Shown in pieces: positions 7,865 through 15,931 of a stretch of DNA of 42,055 nucleotides. The stretch covers positions 1 to 42,055 of the forward strand of contig NZ_BSPP01000014.1 of NCBI RefSeq assembly GCF_030161095.1, written 5' to 3'. How positions within the stretch are numbered: the stretch's first letter is position 1; each line of letters begins with the position of its first letter. The DNA comes from Cypionkella aquatica (GTDB lineage: Bacteria; Pseudomonadota; Alphaproteobacteria; Rhodobacterales; Rhodobacteraceae). Below the pieces are notes generated by a model. That model was not told where the DNA came from. It saw only the letters and a program-made list of their open reading frames with translations, and searched no databases. The translations under genes and the position numbers were made by a program.

Positions 7865-8728
7865 ATGGTCGGATTTCCTGCAGCCCGTGTGACGGATATG
7901 CACACCTGCCCGATGTGTATGGGGGCGCTGTTGCCGATCATTCCGCCTGCGATGGTGACGGTTCTGGTGGGCTCTCTTCCTGCCGCGCGCATGACCGATC
8001 TGTGCGCCTGCATCGCCCCGATCCCGGTGCCTGTCGACGCGATCATCTTTGGCTCGCCCACGGTGTTGATCGGCGGTCTTCCCGCCGCCCGCCAGTTCGA
8101 TCCGACGGTGAAGGGCGGGGCGATCATGTTGGGCTTGCCGACGGTTCTGATCGGCATCGTCGCCACCCCGGCGCCGGGGGAACCGGGGGCGCTGAATATC
8201 TGGGAGGAGGTGCTGCCTGATGGCACCACCGTCACCCATGTTGGCCCGAATATCACGATCGTCGGCACCAAAGCTTACCGCGACGCAGTGGTGCTGGATC
8301 TCAAGCGGCTGGACTCCACCCCGACCGGGCATGATCTGATCAGCAGCCTGAACGCGCCGGGCAAGGGGCCGGTGAAGATCGTGGCCTCGGCGGACGGGAA
8401 CAGCGTCAACGGCACCGGGCCGGGCGCGAATTTGCGGCCTGACGGGACGGCGGGGCCGGGGTCTGGCAGCACGCTGAACTACAACCCGGATAAAACCCAG
8501 ATCGGCGATGGATCTCAGCCCTATATGACCCGACCGCCGGCGGTGGGGCTTGGGCACGAATTGGTGCATTGCGAGCAGGCGCAGAACGGCACCTGGAGCG
8601 GCAACAAGACCGGCGGGGTCGAGAATGACGAGCTGGCTGCTGTGGGTCTGCCGCCCTATCAGAACAACCCGCATACCGAGAACAAAATCCGCTCGGAACT
8701 CGGCCAACCGCCGCGCACCGCTTACTAG
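7865..8728 (+). CDS. PAAR-domain protein with M91-like metallopeptidase toxin domain
   Basis: Candidate type VI secretion effector, 287 aa. Residues 1-100 form a PAAR-like domain: three PAAR repeats (GFPAARVTDMHTCPMCMG, VGSLPAARMTD, IGGLPAARQFD), with PTVLIG strands between. PAAR proteins cap the VgrG spike. A linker (about 105-215) follows, then a C-terminal domain with the zinc motif HELVH (231-235) and the tail VENDELAAVGLPPY...TENKIRSELGQPPRTAY. That tail is how effector-type M91 (NleD-like) peptidases end. I start at ATG 7865 because AAAGG lies 8 bases upstream. An ATG at 7847 lacks a site and adds 6 residues. No VgrG or other secretion gene is in the window, so the delivery route is inferred. 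The next gene starts directly after its stop. Confidence 0.87.
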   Translation: MVGFPAARVTDMHTCPMCMGALLPIIPPAMVTVLVGSLPAARMTDLCACIAPIPVPVDAIIFGSPTVLIGGLPAARQFDPTVKGGAIMLGLPTVLIGIVATPAPGEPGALNIWEEVLPDGTTVTHVGPNITIVGTKAYRDAVVLDLKRLDSTPTGHDLISSLNAPGKGPVKIVASADGNSVNGTGPGANLRPDGTAGPGSGSTLNYNPDKTQIGDGSQPYMTRPPAVGLGHELVHCEQAQNGTWSGNKTGGVENDELAAVGLPPYQNNPHTENKIRSELGQPPRTAY

Positions 8729-9340
8729 ATGCGCGGGCTGGCTTTGGCCTTTGGATTGATGACAATGAGTGCCGAGGCACAGGAGCAAACGATGGCTGAG
8801 CGAAGCGATGTCAGTGTCAGCGTGACGTGGGAGGCTGCACCTTCTGGGGTGGTCGGGCTTTACCGGGTGCAGAATGGCGGCAAGGCGGCGGTCTATGTGT
8901 TTGATCGGCTGTATCGGACTTCGGTGACCGGGTTTCGCACGGTTGACCCCGACTATGCCTGGCATTGGCTTGAGGCGGATGGGGTGTTTCGGGTGGCGAA
9001 ATTTGTGCCGCAGGTGCCAGCTGGCATGAAGGTGGAAAGCCCCGAGGTCGCCTATGCGCGCCCGTTGGCGGCGGGGGGCGTGCTAGAGGGCAAGGTGCTG
9101 TTGCCGGGGCGGCTGGATCAGGATTTGCCTTATGGGGGCGCGCCACCCATGGCTGCGGTGGCCAATGTGCAATCCATTGTGTTTTCGCTGGGCTATGCCG
9201 CGCTGGACCCGGCGGTTGCCGCAAACCAGATCAAAGCCGGGGATGAGATCGTGTGGTCGCTGCCGTTCAGCTGGTTGATCGAACATCAGCGCATCATCAG
9301 CAGCGAAGTTTTCGCGCTACAATTGCCGATGCAGCCATAG
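8729..9340 (+). CDS. Secreted protein, candidate immunity protein
   Basis: I do not recognise a family for this 203 aa protein. Residues 1-18 look like a Sec signal peptide (MRGLALAFGLMTMSAEAQ, likely cut after AEA), so it should act in the periplasm. The rest looks like beta-strand-rich soluble protein with no further membrane segment. Its ATG directly follows the TAG of the PAAR-metallopeptidase gene, so the two are one transcription unit. Effector genes of this kind are commonly followed by the gene for their inhibitor. A periplasmic immunity protein would mean the toxin acts in the periplasm. Both role and target are inferred from position. Confidence 0.75.
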   Translation: MRGLALAFGLMTMSAEAQEQTMAERSDVSVSVTWEAAPSGVVGLYRVQNGGKAAVYVFDRLYRTSVTGFRTVDPDYAWHWLEADGVFRVAKFVPQVPAGMKVESPEVAYARPLAAGGVLEGKVLLPGRLDQDLPYGGAPPMAAVANVQSIVFSLGYAALDPAVAANQIKAGDEIVWSLPFSWLIEHQRIISSEVFALQLPMQP

Positions 9341-9383
9341 GGGCGCGATCAGATTTGCGCATCTGACCTGCAGCGGCAGATGC

Positions 9384-9399
9384 TGTCCCCGCGGGGACA
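9384..9399. repeat. 16-base palindrome TGTCCCCGCGGGGACA, copy 1
   Basis: Perfect palindrome with context CTG...CAA. The second copy, 91 bases downstream, has context TTG...CAG, so the two 18-base units are inverted relative to each other. It lies 43 bases after the candidate immunity gene. See the two related palindromes at 18945 and 24049. Confidence 0.8.
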
Positions 9400-9474
9400 A
9401 AACCGTAAGGTAGAATCGGCTTTTGGGCGATGAGACCAGGCGCATTTGCCCCAACATTTGCGCGTGTTCTGCGT

Positions 9475-9490
9475 TGTCCCCGCGGGGACA
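9475..9490. repeat. 16-base palindrome TGTCCCCGCGGGGACA, copy 2
   Basis: Identical to the copy at 9384-9399 and also perfect. Two copies so close together could pair as a larger structure or form a double binding site. Confidence 0.8.
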
Positions 9491-9670
9491 GAGTGGTTTT
9501 GCCGCAGAAAACCCACAGCAATGCACCATATGTTGTGGTTTGACGCTGAAGGGCAGTTTTTCGCACCGCATGAATTCAGCCGTTTTGTCCCGGCTTTGGC
9601 GCGCGCTGCCGGAGGTGGAAGTGACCGCGACAGCGGCCGTGATTGCGCGCAAAAGTTAACGGATCGTAAA

Positions 9671-9692
9671 CAGATAGGCCTGCAACTATCTG
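9671..9692. promoter_or_regulatory. Inverted repeat, possible operator upstream of GTA g1
   Basis: CAGATAG-N8-CTATCTG is a perfect 7-base inverted repeat just upstream of a promoter-like sequence. It could bind a regulator of the GTA genes. No specific protein can be assigned. Confidence 0.4.
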
Positions 9693-9708
9693 ATATTAAA
9701 CGGATTTA

Positions 9709-9737
9709 TTGACTTTTCACGCAGTTTGATCTATTGA
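9709..9737 (+). promoter_or_regulatory. Putative sigma-70 type promoter for GTA g1
   Basis: TTGACT (9709-9714), 17-base spacer, TATTGA (9732-9737). The -35 is near consensus and the -10 is moderate. It lies about 107 bases before the g1 start codon. Confidence 0.45.
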
Positions 9738-9843
9738 TGTCTAATGCTGGATGAGGTGGGCGAACGGCCAAAGGTGTGTCCCTTTGCGTCGTTCTTTCAT
9801 TTCACTTGTGCGGGGGCGGCATGAGAAGGCGGGCAAAACGAGC

Positions 9844-10164
9844 ATGACAGTCAATTTCTCCATCGGAGAGTATCAGCCGCCAGATGATCTGCTGGCGGCA
9901 GCAGAGCAACATTATGAAACCGCGCTGAGCGATCTTTTGAACGCCGTCAATGCGGTGAAAGCGGGCCTGTTCGACAACACCAAAGCGCTGCCGCAAACGG
10001 TGCGCGATGTGCGGTTGGCGATGGATCTGATCCATACTGAAAGGGGACGTCTTGAAAAACTTCGCAAACAACTTGCCGGGTCTGTCGGAACCGGCATCCT
10101 CGACCTACACGCCGCACGCGATGAGATCGGGGGCAGATTGGCTCGCTTGCGCGACGCAAGCTGA
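9844..10164 (+). CDS. GTA g1 / small terminase-like protein
   Basis: A 106 aa, mostly helical protein (EYQPPDDLLAAAEQHYETALSDLLNAVNAVK, then RLAMDLIHTERGRLEKLRKQLAG). It sits directly before the large terminase gene, where Rhodobacterales gene transfer agents encode g1, which acts as the small terminase subunit in DNA packaging. Size and charged helical character fit. The open frame extends upstream to 9751, but the ATG at 9844 begins the plausible protein. It overlaps the g2 frame by 44 to 113 bases depending on which g2 start is used. The gene looks intact, yet its partner is truncated, so it probably no longer serves packaging. Confidence 0.65.
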   Translation: MTVNFSIGEYQPPDDLLAAAEQHYETALSDLLNAVNAVKAGLFDNTKALPQTVRDVRLAMDLIHTERGRLEKLRKQLAGSVGTGILDLHAARDEIGGRLARLRDAS

Positions 10165-10780
10165 AGTTGATGCGTTTCTGGATGACCTGAGCGAGAACGC
10201 GCTGTTGTCGCTGCCATGGTTGTTCGAGTTTTGGGCATTGCCGCATCAGTTGCCCCCCGCGGGGGCGTGGAAAACATGGGTGATCATGGGAGGGCGCGGC
10301 GCGGGGAAAACCCGTGCCGGCTCGGAATGGGTGCGGGCCGAGGTTGAGGGTGCGGGGCCGCTGGATCTTGGGCGCTCGCGCCGCGTGGCCTTGGTGGGCG
10401 AGACTGTGGATCAGGTGATCGCGGTGATGATCGAGGGTCAAAGCGGCATCCTTGCCTGCACACCGCCTGACCGGCGCCCGGACTGGCAGGCGACGAAAAA
10501 GCAGCTGGTCTGGCCAAATGGCGCGATTGCGCAGGTGTTTTCCGCGCATGATCCGAATTCCTTGCGCGGGCCGCAGTTTGATGCGGCTTGGGTGGACGAG
10601 CTGGCGAAATGGCCGAAAGCCGAAGCTGCTTGGGATCAGTTGCAGTTTGCGTTGCGGCTGGGCGAGAACCCGCGGCAGGTGGTGACGACGACGCCGCAGA
10701 ATGTGGGCGTGTTGAAGGACATTCTGCGCAACCCCTCAACCGTGATGACGCATGCGCCGACCGAGGCGAACCGGGCTTAT
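10052..10780 (+). pseudogene. GTA g2, terminase large subunit, truncated
   Basis: N-terminal ATPase half of a GTA/phage large terminase. From a TTG start at 10052 (AAGGGGA 6 bases upstream) the Walker A motif GGRGAGKT is at residues 80-87, Walker B AAWVDE ends at 183, and the coupling motif TTTP is at 212-215. An ATG at 10121 is the other likely start. Family-like sequence ends at THAPTEANRA (about base 10777). The C-terminal nuclease domain is missing. The frame stays open to 11170, but that part is Arg/Cys/Pro-rich noise overlapping cysE by 106 bases. The break is followed in another frame by a fragment of a different gene, so this is a deletion junction. Without the nuclease it cannot cut DNA. 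Confidence 0.85.
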
Positions 10781-10994
10781 CGCCCGCCTGACCTGCCAAG
10801 CCGATGCCGCACACCGCTATGCCAAGCGTTTTGGCCGCGCGCATCCCGTCTGGGGCAACGGCAGCCTTATGGCGCGCGCACTTGCCGAGACTGGTCCGCG
10901 CTGCAGCAATCAAGGCTCCGCCGGTTTCCTGCAGGCCTTGGCGCTGGTCGCAAGCAGCCTTGCCGCACGCAAACAGGCTGCCTGCGCGAAATAG
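10776..10994 (+). pseudogene. 3' fragment of a small Rhodobacterales gene beside the GTA locus
   Basis: In the frame of codons starting at 10752 the sequence reads LIARLTCQADAAHRYAKR, then FGRAHPVWGNGSLMARALAETG, and ends AACAK at a TAG. The part AADxYxKRxGRxHPxWGNGSL resembles, from memory, a small uncharacterised family (possibly DUF7742) seen in Rhodobacterales. Its N-terminal part is absent: upstream bases belong to the terminase. So a deletion fused the g2 5' part to the 3' part of this gene. An ATG at 10752 inside g2 could in principle start an 80 aa fusion, but no ribosome site is evident. Confidence 0.55.
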
Positions 10995-11064
10995 CAAAAT
11001 CCCCCCTTGGCACTGTTGCAGACGCGCGCCATATGCTAATATCTCTGGCAGCAGGAGATTTAAC

Positions 11065-11874
11065 ATGGCCGAAACCAGCGCAAAAATCAGCTCTCTTGAT
11101 CCTGTCTGGCGCCGTGTGCGCGAAGAGGCGTTCGATATGCTGCGGGCAGAACCGCTGCTGGGTGGCCTGATCCACTCTTCGCTGCTGCACCATTCCAGCC
11201 TCGAACGCGCTTTGGCCTATCGATTTTCGCTGAAACTTGCCAGCGGTGAGATGTCTGAACAGATCCTGCGCGAAATCGCGGATGAGGCTTATGCCTCGGA
11301 CCCGGACCTTGGCCAAGCCGCCCGCGCCGATGTGACAGCGGTGTTTGATCGTGACCCGGCCTGCCTGCGCTTCATCCAGCCAATCCTGTTCTTCAAAGGC
11401 TATCAGGCCATCCAAGCCTATCGTATCGGCCATTGGCTTTGGCAAAATGGCCGCAAGGATATGTCGTATTTCGTACAAATGCGGGTGTCCGAGGTGTTTG
11501 GCGTCGATATTCACCCCAATGCCCGCATCGGTCGCGGCATCATGATCGACCACGCCCATTCCATCGTCATTGGTGAAACCGCTGTGGTCGGCGATAACGT
11601 GTCGATGCTGCATTCTGTCACGCTTGGCGGCACCGGCAAAGAAGATGGCGACCGCCACCCGAAGATCGGCGATGGCGTGATGATTGGGGCAGGGGCCAAG
11701 GTCCTTGGCAATATCCACGTCGGCCACTGCTCGCGCATCGCGGCAGGCTCGGTCGTGCTGCATGATGTGCCGCATAACACCACGGTCGCAGGCGTGCCCG
11801 CCCGCGTTGTGGGCGAGGCCGGCTGCGCGCAGCCCTCGGTTACGATGGATCAGTTGATCGCGGGCGAAATTTAA
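11065..11874 (+). CDS. cysE: Serine O-acetyltransferase
   Basis: Transfers acetyl from acetyl-CoA to L-serine, giving O-acetylserine, the committed step of cysteine synthesis. Residues 1-140 form the helical N-terminal domain. The left-handed beta-helix of hexapeptide repeats follows, with the active-site region VDIHPNARIGRGIMIDHAHSIVIGETAVVGDN and then HSVTLGGTGK. The protein ends in isoleucine (LIAGEI), the residue that inserts into O-acetylserine sulfhydrylase in the cysteine synthase complex. Length 269 aa is normal. AGGAG lies 8 bases before the ATG, which overrides the longer frame from 10804. It lies just downstream of the GTA remnant. Confidence 0.95.
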   Translation: MAETSAKISSLDPVWRRVREEAFDMLRAEPLLGGLIHSSLLHHSSLERALAYRFSLKLASGEMSEQILREIADEAYASDPDLGQAARADVTAVFDRDPACLRFIQPILFFKGYQAIQAYRIGHWLWQNGRKDMSYFVQMRVSEVFGVDIHPNARIGRGIMIDHAHSIVIGETAVVGDNVSMLHSVTLGGTGKEDGDRHPKIGDGVMIGAGAKVLGNIHVGHCSRIAAGSVVLHDVPHNTTVAGVPARVVGEAGCAQPSVTMDQLIAGEI

Positions 11875-11941
11875 CGCCTTAAAACCGCGTAAAACTTATC
11901 TAAAATTTATTTCATCTGTTTGGAAATATCCCACGGGGGTT

Positions 11942-11976
11942 CGGGGGTGTGAAACCCCCGCGCGGCATTCCCGCGC
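11942..11976. terminator. Two adjacent hairpins after cysE
   Basis: CGGGGGT-N5-ACCCCCG (11942-11960) is followed immediately by GCGCGG-CATTC-CCGCGC (11960-11976), then CAAAACAA. They lie 67 bases after the cysE stop and probably form the cysE message 3' end together with the terminator at 11995. Confidence 0.5.
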
Positions 11977-11994
11977 AAAACAACGCTTGATAGA

Positions 11995-12029
11995 AAAAGC
12001 CCGCCGAGATCACGCTCGGCGGGCTTTTC
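11995..12029. terminator. Bidirectional rho-independent terminator, cysE / pdhC
   Basis: AAAAGCCCGCCGAG, loop ATCACG, CTCGGCGGGCTTTT. The 14-base stem has A-run and T-run flanks, between the convergent cysE and pdh operons. It should stop both. Confidence 0.9.
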
Positions 12030-12040
12030 TGTGCCTCAGA

Positions 12041-13315
12041 TCACGCCAGCATTGCCAGCGGATTCTCCAGATTGTCCTTGATCGCATTGACCAAAGTCGC
12101 CCCCAAAGCCCCGTCAATCACCCGGTGATCCACCGACAATGTCACCGACATCACCGTGCCAACCACCACAGCGCCATTCTTGACAATCGCCTTGGCAACC
12201 CCGGCCCCTACCGCCAAAATCGCGGCATGCGGCGGGTTGATGATCGCATCAAAGTTATCAATGCCGAACATGCCAAGGTTCGAGATCGCAAAACTGCCGC
12301 CCTGATATTCTGCCGGGGCCAATTTCCGATCCCGCGCGCGCTTGGCCAGATCCTTCATCTCGGCGGACAGTGCCGACAAGGATTTCGCCTCGGCATCGCG
12401 CAGCACTGGGGTGAACAAGCCGCCCTCAATCGCCACAGCCACGGCCACGTCAGACTTCTTGAACTGCAACACCCGGTCGCCAGCCCAAACCGCATTGGCC
12501 GCGGGCACCTGCTGCAACGCCAAAGCACAGGCCTTGATCACGAAATCATTGACCGACAGCTTGACACCCCGGCCTTCCAGCTTGGCGTTCAACTCGGCCC
12601 GGAACGCCATCAGCGCATCCAGCTCGATATCGCGGCGCAGGTAGAAATGCGGCACGGTCTGCTTGGCCTCAGTGAGACGCGCGGCAATGGTCTTGCGCAT
12701 CCCGTCCAGCTTCACTTCGGTAAACGGGCGGTCTGCATAGGTTTTCAGCACCACTTCCGTCGACGGACCAGAGGCCATCGCCGGGGCAACAGCCGCCTTC
12801 GCCTCTGCCACAGGGGCCGCGACAGCCGCAACCGGCGCCGCAGCACCCGCCTTCGCCGCCTCAACATCGGCGCGCACGATCCGGCCGTGCGGGCCAGATC
12901 CCTGAACCGAGGCCAAATCCAAGCCTTTTTCCGCCGCAATACGCCGCGCCAAAGGTGACGCAAACACGCGCGCAGCCCCCGCCGCTTTCGGCGCAGCCAC
13001 CGCTGCCGGAGCCGCCGCCGCAGCAGCCGGGGCCGCAGCCTTGGCCGGGGCAGGCGTCGCATCCGCAGACTCGCCATCCTCAAGCAACACCGCAATCGCC
13101 GTGTTCACCTTGACGCCCGCAGTGCCCTCCGCCACCAGAATCCGGCCAATCGTGCCTTCATCCACCGCCTCGAACTCCATCGTCGCCTTGTCGGTTTCAA
13201 TCTCGGCCAGAATCTGACCCGATTTCACCACATCGCCTTCCTTCACCAACCATTTGGCAAGGGTGCCTTCCTCCATCGTCGGAGAAAGCGCGGGCATCAG
13301 AATTTCAATCGCCAT
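12041..13315 (-). CDS. pdhC: Dihydrolipoamide acetyltransferase, E2 of pyruvate dehydrogenase
   Basis: Core subunit of the pyruvate dehydrogenase complex, passing acetyl from lipoamide to CoA. The N-terminal lipoyl domain (1-80) carries the lipoylated lysine in [11 protein letters not shown]. An Ala/Pro linker (85-115), the peripheral-subunit binding domain ([34 protein letters not shown], about 117-155), a second linker and the catalytic domain with VDHRVIDGA near the end follow. Length 424 aa. I start at the second of two adjacent ATGs (13315) because the AGGAGG that overlaps the pdhB stop is better spaced for it. Last gene of pdhA-pdhB-pdhC, ending just before a strong terminator. Confidence 0.97.
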   Translation of the reverse strand: MAIEILMPALSPTMEEGTLAKWLVKEGDVVKSGQILAEIETDKATMEFEAVDEGTIGRILVAEGTAGVKVNTAIAVLLEDGESADATPAPAKAAAPAAAAAAPAAVAAPKAAGAARVFASPLARRIAAEKGLDLASVQGSGPHGRIVRADVEAAKAGAAAPVAAVAAPVAEAKAAVAPAMASGPSTEVVLKTYADRPFTEVKLDGMRKTIAARLTEAKQTVPHFYLRRDIELDALMAFRAELNAKLEGRGVKLSVNDFVIKACALALQQVPAANAVWAGDRVLQFKKSDVAVAVAIEGGLFTPVLRDAEAKSLSALSAEMKDLAKRARDRKLAPAEYQGGSFAISNLGMFGIDNFDAIINPPHAAILAVGAGVAKAIVKNGAVVVGTVMSVTLSVDHRVIDGALGATLVNAIKDNLENPLAMLA

Positions 13316-13325
13316 CATCCCCTCC

Positions 13326-14702
13326 TTAACGGTAGCAAACAGATTTGACGGCAGCGACCACTTCCGCAGTCGTCACCAAAGCCAGCTTTTCAAGGTTGGC
13401 CGCATAAGGCATCGGCACATCCTTGCCCGTGCAGGTGATTACCGGCGCATCCAGATAATCAAACGCCCGCTGCATGATCGTGCTGGCCAGATGGTCGCCG
13501 ATGGACCCAACCGGGAAGCCTTCTTCCACCGTCACACAGCGATTGGTTTTCTGCACCGAAGCCAGCACGGTATCGTAATCAATCGGGCGCAGGGTGCGCA
13601 GATCAATCACCTCGGCCGAGATGCCTTCTTTCGCAAGCAAATCAGCGGCTTCCAGCGCATACTTCATGCCAATGCTGAACGACACGATGGTCACATCCGT
13701 GCCCTCACGCCAGATGCGTGCCTTGCCGAATGGGATGGTGAAATCCGGCAGATCGGGCACTTCGAAAGACTGACCATACATGATCTCATTTTCAAGGAAG
13801 ATCACCGGGTTACGATCCCGAATAGCCTGCTTCAACAAGCCCTTGGCATCCGCCGCCGAATAGGGCGACACCACTTTCAGGCCCGGAATTGCCGCATACC
13901 AAGCGGTGAAATCCTGACTGTGCTGCGCGCCAACCCGTGCCGCCGCACCATTGGCACCCCGGAACACGATCGGGCAACCCAACTGACCACCCGACATATA
14001 ATTGGTCTTGGCGGCAGAATTGAGCAGATGATCAATGGCTTGCAGCGCAAAGTTAAACGTCATGAACTCCACAATCGGGTTCAAACCGCCCCAAGCCGCG
14101 CCCACTGCAATGCCGGTAAAGCCCATCTCGGTGATCGGCGTATCCACCACGCGCTTAGGCCCGAATTCGTCCAGCAAGCCTTGGGAAATCTTGTAAGCGC
14201 CCTGATACTCGCCAACTTCCTCGCCCATCAGCATCACAGCCGGATTGGCGCGCATTTCTTCTGCCATCGCCTCGCGCAAAGCCTCGCGCACGGTCATGGT
14301 CTTCATCGGGGTGCCTTCCGGCCAATCCGCGCTGGCTTTCGACACCACAGCCACCGGGGCCGCCGCTGCAGCAGCCGCAACAGGCGCCGCCGCAGCAGCA
14401 ACAGGTGCCGCCGCCACGACCGGTGCCGCCGCAGGGGCAGGCGCCGCATCCGCCGACTCGCCCGCCTCAACCAACACCATGATTGCTGTGTTGACCTTCA
14501 CGCCCGAAGTGCCTTCCGCGATCAGAATCCGGCCCACAATGCCCTCATCCACCGCCTCAAACTCCATCGTCGCCTTGTCGGTTTCAATCTCGGCAATGAT
14601 CTGCCCGGATTTCACCACATCGCCTTCCTTGACCAACCACTTGGCCAAGGTGCCTTCCTCCATCGTCGGAGAAAGCGCCGGCATCAATACGTCTACTGCC
14701 AT
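13326..14702 (-). CDS. pdhB: Pyruvate dehydrogenase E1 beta with N-terminal lipoyl domain
   Basis: Beta subunit of thiamine-diphosphate-dependent E1, which decarboxylates pyruvate and acetylates lipoamide. Residues 1-80 are a lipoyl domain with [11 protein letters not shown]. An Ala-rich linker (85-118) and the transketolase-like beta domain ([34 protein letters not shown] onwards) follow, then the C-terminal transketolase domain with [15 protein letters not shown]. Length 458 aa fits the alphaproteobacterial form, in which E1 beta has its own lipoyl domain. The ATG follows GAGGGGAGAGAACC, close to the pdhA stop. Its lipoyl domain is nearly identical to that of pdhC. Confidence 0.97.
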   Translation of the reverse strand: MAVDVLMPALSPTMEEGTLAKWLVKEGDVVKSGQIIAEIETDKATMEFEAVDEGIVGRILIAEGTSGVKVNTAIMVLVEAGESADAAPAPAAAPVVAAAPVAAAAAPVAAAAAAAPVAVVSKASADWPEGTPMKTMTVREALREAMAEEMRANPAVMLMGEEVGEYQGAYKISQGLLDEFGPKRVVDTPITEMGFTGIAVGAAWGGLNPIVEFMTFNFALQAIDHLLNSAAKTNYMSGGQLGCPIVFRGANGAAARVGAQHSQDFTAWYAAIPGLKVVSPYSAADAKGLLKQAIRDRNPVIFLENEIMYGQSFEVPDLPDFTIPFGKARIWREGTDVTIVSFSIGMKYALEAADLLAKEGISAEVIDLRTLRPIDYDTVLASVQKTNRCVTVEEGFPVGSIGDHLASTIMQRAFDYLDAPVITCTGKDVPMPYAANLEKLALVTTAEVVAAVKSVCYR

Positions 14703-14714
14703 GGTTCTCTCCCC

Positions 14715-15704
14715 TCAGGCGTAAATATCGGTCCAAAGCTCGCTCAACGCGGGCTCCGGGCTGGCCTTGGCGAATTCAGCCGAGGCATTCACAACTTCCT
14801 TGATCGACTTATCAATCGCCTTCAGCTCTTCATCCGACGAAAGCCCAGCGTTCAACAGCAGATCGCGCACATGTTCGATGGCATCCTTCTCGGATTTCAT
14901 CTTTTCAACCTCTTCGCGGGTGCGATATTTCGCCGGATCCGACATCGAATGGCCACGATAGCGATAGGTCATCATTTCAAGAATATACGGCCCCTTGCCA
15001 GCCCGGCAATGCGCCACGGCCTTCTCGCCCGCTTCCTTGACCGCCAGCACATCCATGCCGTCAACCTGCTCGCCGGGGATACCGTAAGCCAGACCACGGC
15101 CAAACAAAGTCTCGGATTTCGTAGACCGAGCCTGCGAAGTCCCCATTGCGTAGTGGTTGTTTTCAATCACAAAAATCACCGGCAGCGCCCAAAGCTCTGC
15201 CATGTTGTAGGTCTCATAAACCTGACCTTGGTTCGCCGCACCATCGCCGAAATAGGTAAAGGTCACATTGTCATTGCCCTTGTACTTATCGGCAAACGCA
15301 AGCCCCGCGCCCAGAGGCACCTGAGCGCCCACAATGCCATGCCCGCCGTAGAAATGCTTTTCGCGGCTGAACATATGCATACTGCCGCCCTTGCCGCGCG
15401 AATAGCCGCCCTCACGTCCGGTCAATTCGGCCATCACGCCATTGGCGTCCATCCCGCAAGCCAGCATATGGCCGTGATCGCGATACGAGGTGATCCGCTT
15501 GTCACCTTCCTTGGTGCAGGCCTCTAGCCCCACAACCACGGCTTCCTGGCCGATATACAAATGGCAAAAACCACCGATCAGACCCATGCCATAAAGCTGG
15601 CCGGCCTTTTCCTCGAATCGGCGGATCAGCAGCATCTCGCGGTAGAACTTCAGCAGTTCCTCCTTCGAGACGTTTGATTTCTCAGGGGCTTTCTTCGTTG
15701 CCAA
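14715..15704 (-). CDS. pdhA: Pyruvate dehydrogenase E1 alpha
   Basis: Alpha subunit of pyruvate dehydrogenase. The thiamine diphosphate motif begins GDGAANQGQ (residues 153-161) and ends ENN (181-183). RYRGHSMSDPAKYRTREE matches the conserved loop. Length 329 aa is usual. The start is a TTG at 15704: AGGA lies 8 bases upstream and no ATG or GTG is available before the conserved region. First gene of the pdh operon. A promoter and a 14-base palindrome lie 32-75 bases upstream. Confidence 0.96.
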   Translation of the reverse strand: MATKKAPEKSNVSKEELLKFYREMLLIRRFEEKAGQLYGMGLIGGFCHLYIGQEAVVVGLEACTKEGDKRITSYRDHGHMLACGMDANGVMAELTGREGGYSRGKGGSMHMFSREKHFYGGHGIVGAQVPLGAGLAFADKYKGNDNVTFTYFGDGAANQGQVYETYNMAELWALPVIFVIENNHYAMGTSQARSTKSETLFGRGLAYGIPGEQVDGMDVLAVKEAGEKAVAHCRAGKGPYILEMMTYRYRGHSMSDPAKYRTREEVEKMKSEKDAIEHVRDLLLNAGLSSDEELKAIDKSIKEVVNASAEFAKASPEPALSELWTDIYA

Positions 15705-15735
15705 AGCGGCGTCCTCCCGTAACGTTGCAAATATA

Positions 15736-15749
15736 GTTTAGTGTTAAAC
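15736..15749. promoter_or_regulatory. Palindrome at the pdhA promoter, possible operator
   Basis: GTTTA-GTGT-TAAAC, a perfect inverted repeat just downstream of the -10 of the proposed pdhA promoter, around the expected transcription start. A repressor bound here would block pdh transcription. The factor is not identifiable. Confidence 0.5.
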
Positions 15750-15751
15750 CA

Positions 15752-15779
15752 TATATACCGCATCGGAGAAACAACGCAA
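15752..15779 (-). promoter_or_regulatory. Putative pdhA promoter
   Basis: On the minus strand TTGCGT (15779-15774), 16-base spacer, TATATA (15757-15752). The region is AT-rich compared with its surroundings and lies about 50 bases before the TTG start. Confidence 0.55.
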
Positions 15780-15864
15780 AACGAAAAACGAATGCCGCAG
15801 AGAACCCCTGCAAACAATAGCGCACCGCCTCATACAGGCGCGCGCTCAGGTCATCCTCTCTGCT

Positions 15865-15884
15865 AAAATATCCCCGCCGGAGGC
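15865..15884. repeat. Single arm of the CCGCCGGAGGC repeat
   Basis: AAATATCCCCGCCGGAGGC at 15866-15884 differs by one base from an arm of the 19-base inverted repeat at 21430-21486. It lies downstream of the minus-strand FtsB-like gene, where on that strand it reads as a G+C-rich block followed by ATATTTT. Confidence 0.75.
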
Positions 15885-15931
15885 TTCACCAGCCCAACAG
15901 CCGTAGGGTGCGTGATATCCCGCACCATGTC

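Larger units (their letters stand above)
9341..9843. other. 500-base non-coding region upstream of the GTA remnant
   Basis: No open frame here looks like a real protein. The region contains two copies of a perfect 16-base palindrome (9384-9399, 9475-9490), a 7-base inverted repeat (9671-9692), and a promoter-like sequence (9709-9737) before the GTA g1 gene. From about 9655 the sequence becomes clearly richer in A+T, as expected for a promoter region. Confidence 0.6.

Noticed and set aside
9423-9712. Overlapping small open frames before GTA g1
   Set aside because: They cross the perfect palindrome, lack ribosome sites and read as unlike protein (Cys-rich, no hydrophobic core).
10804-11170. 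Longer start for cysE and continuation of the terminase frame into cysE
   Set aside because: The cysE ATG at 11065 has AGGAG and fits the family N-terminus. The terminase frame after 10780 has no likeness to terminase.
13254-15527. 757-codon open frame on the plus strand
   Set aside because: Antisense shadow of pdhB and pdhA; His/Arg-rich with no domain.
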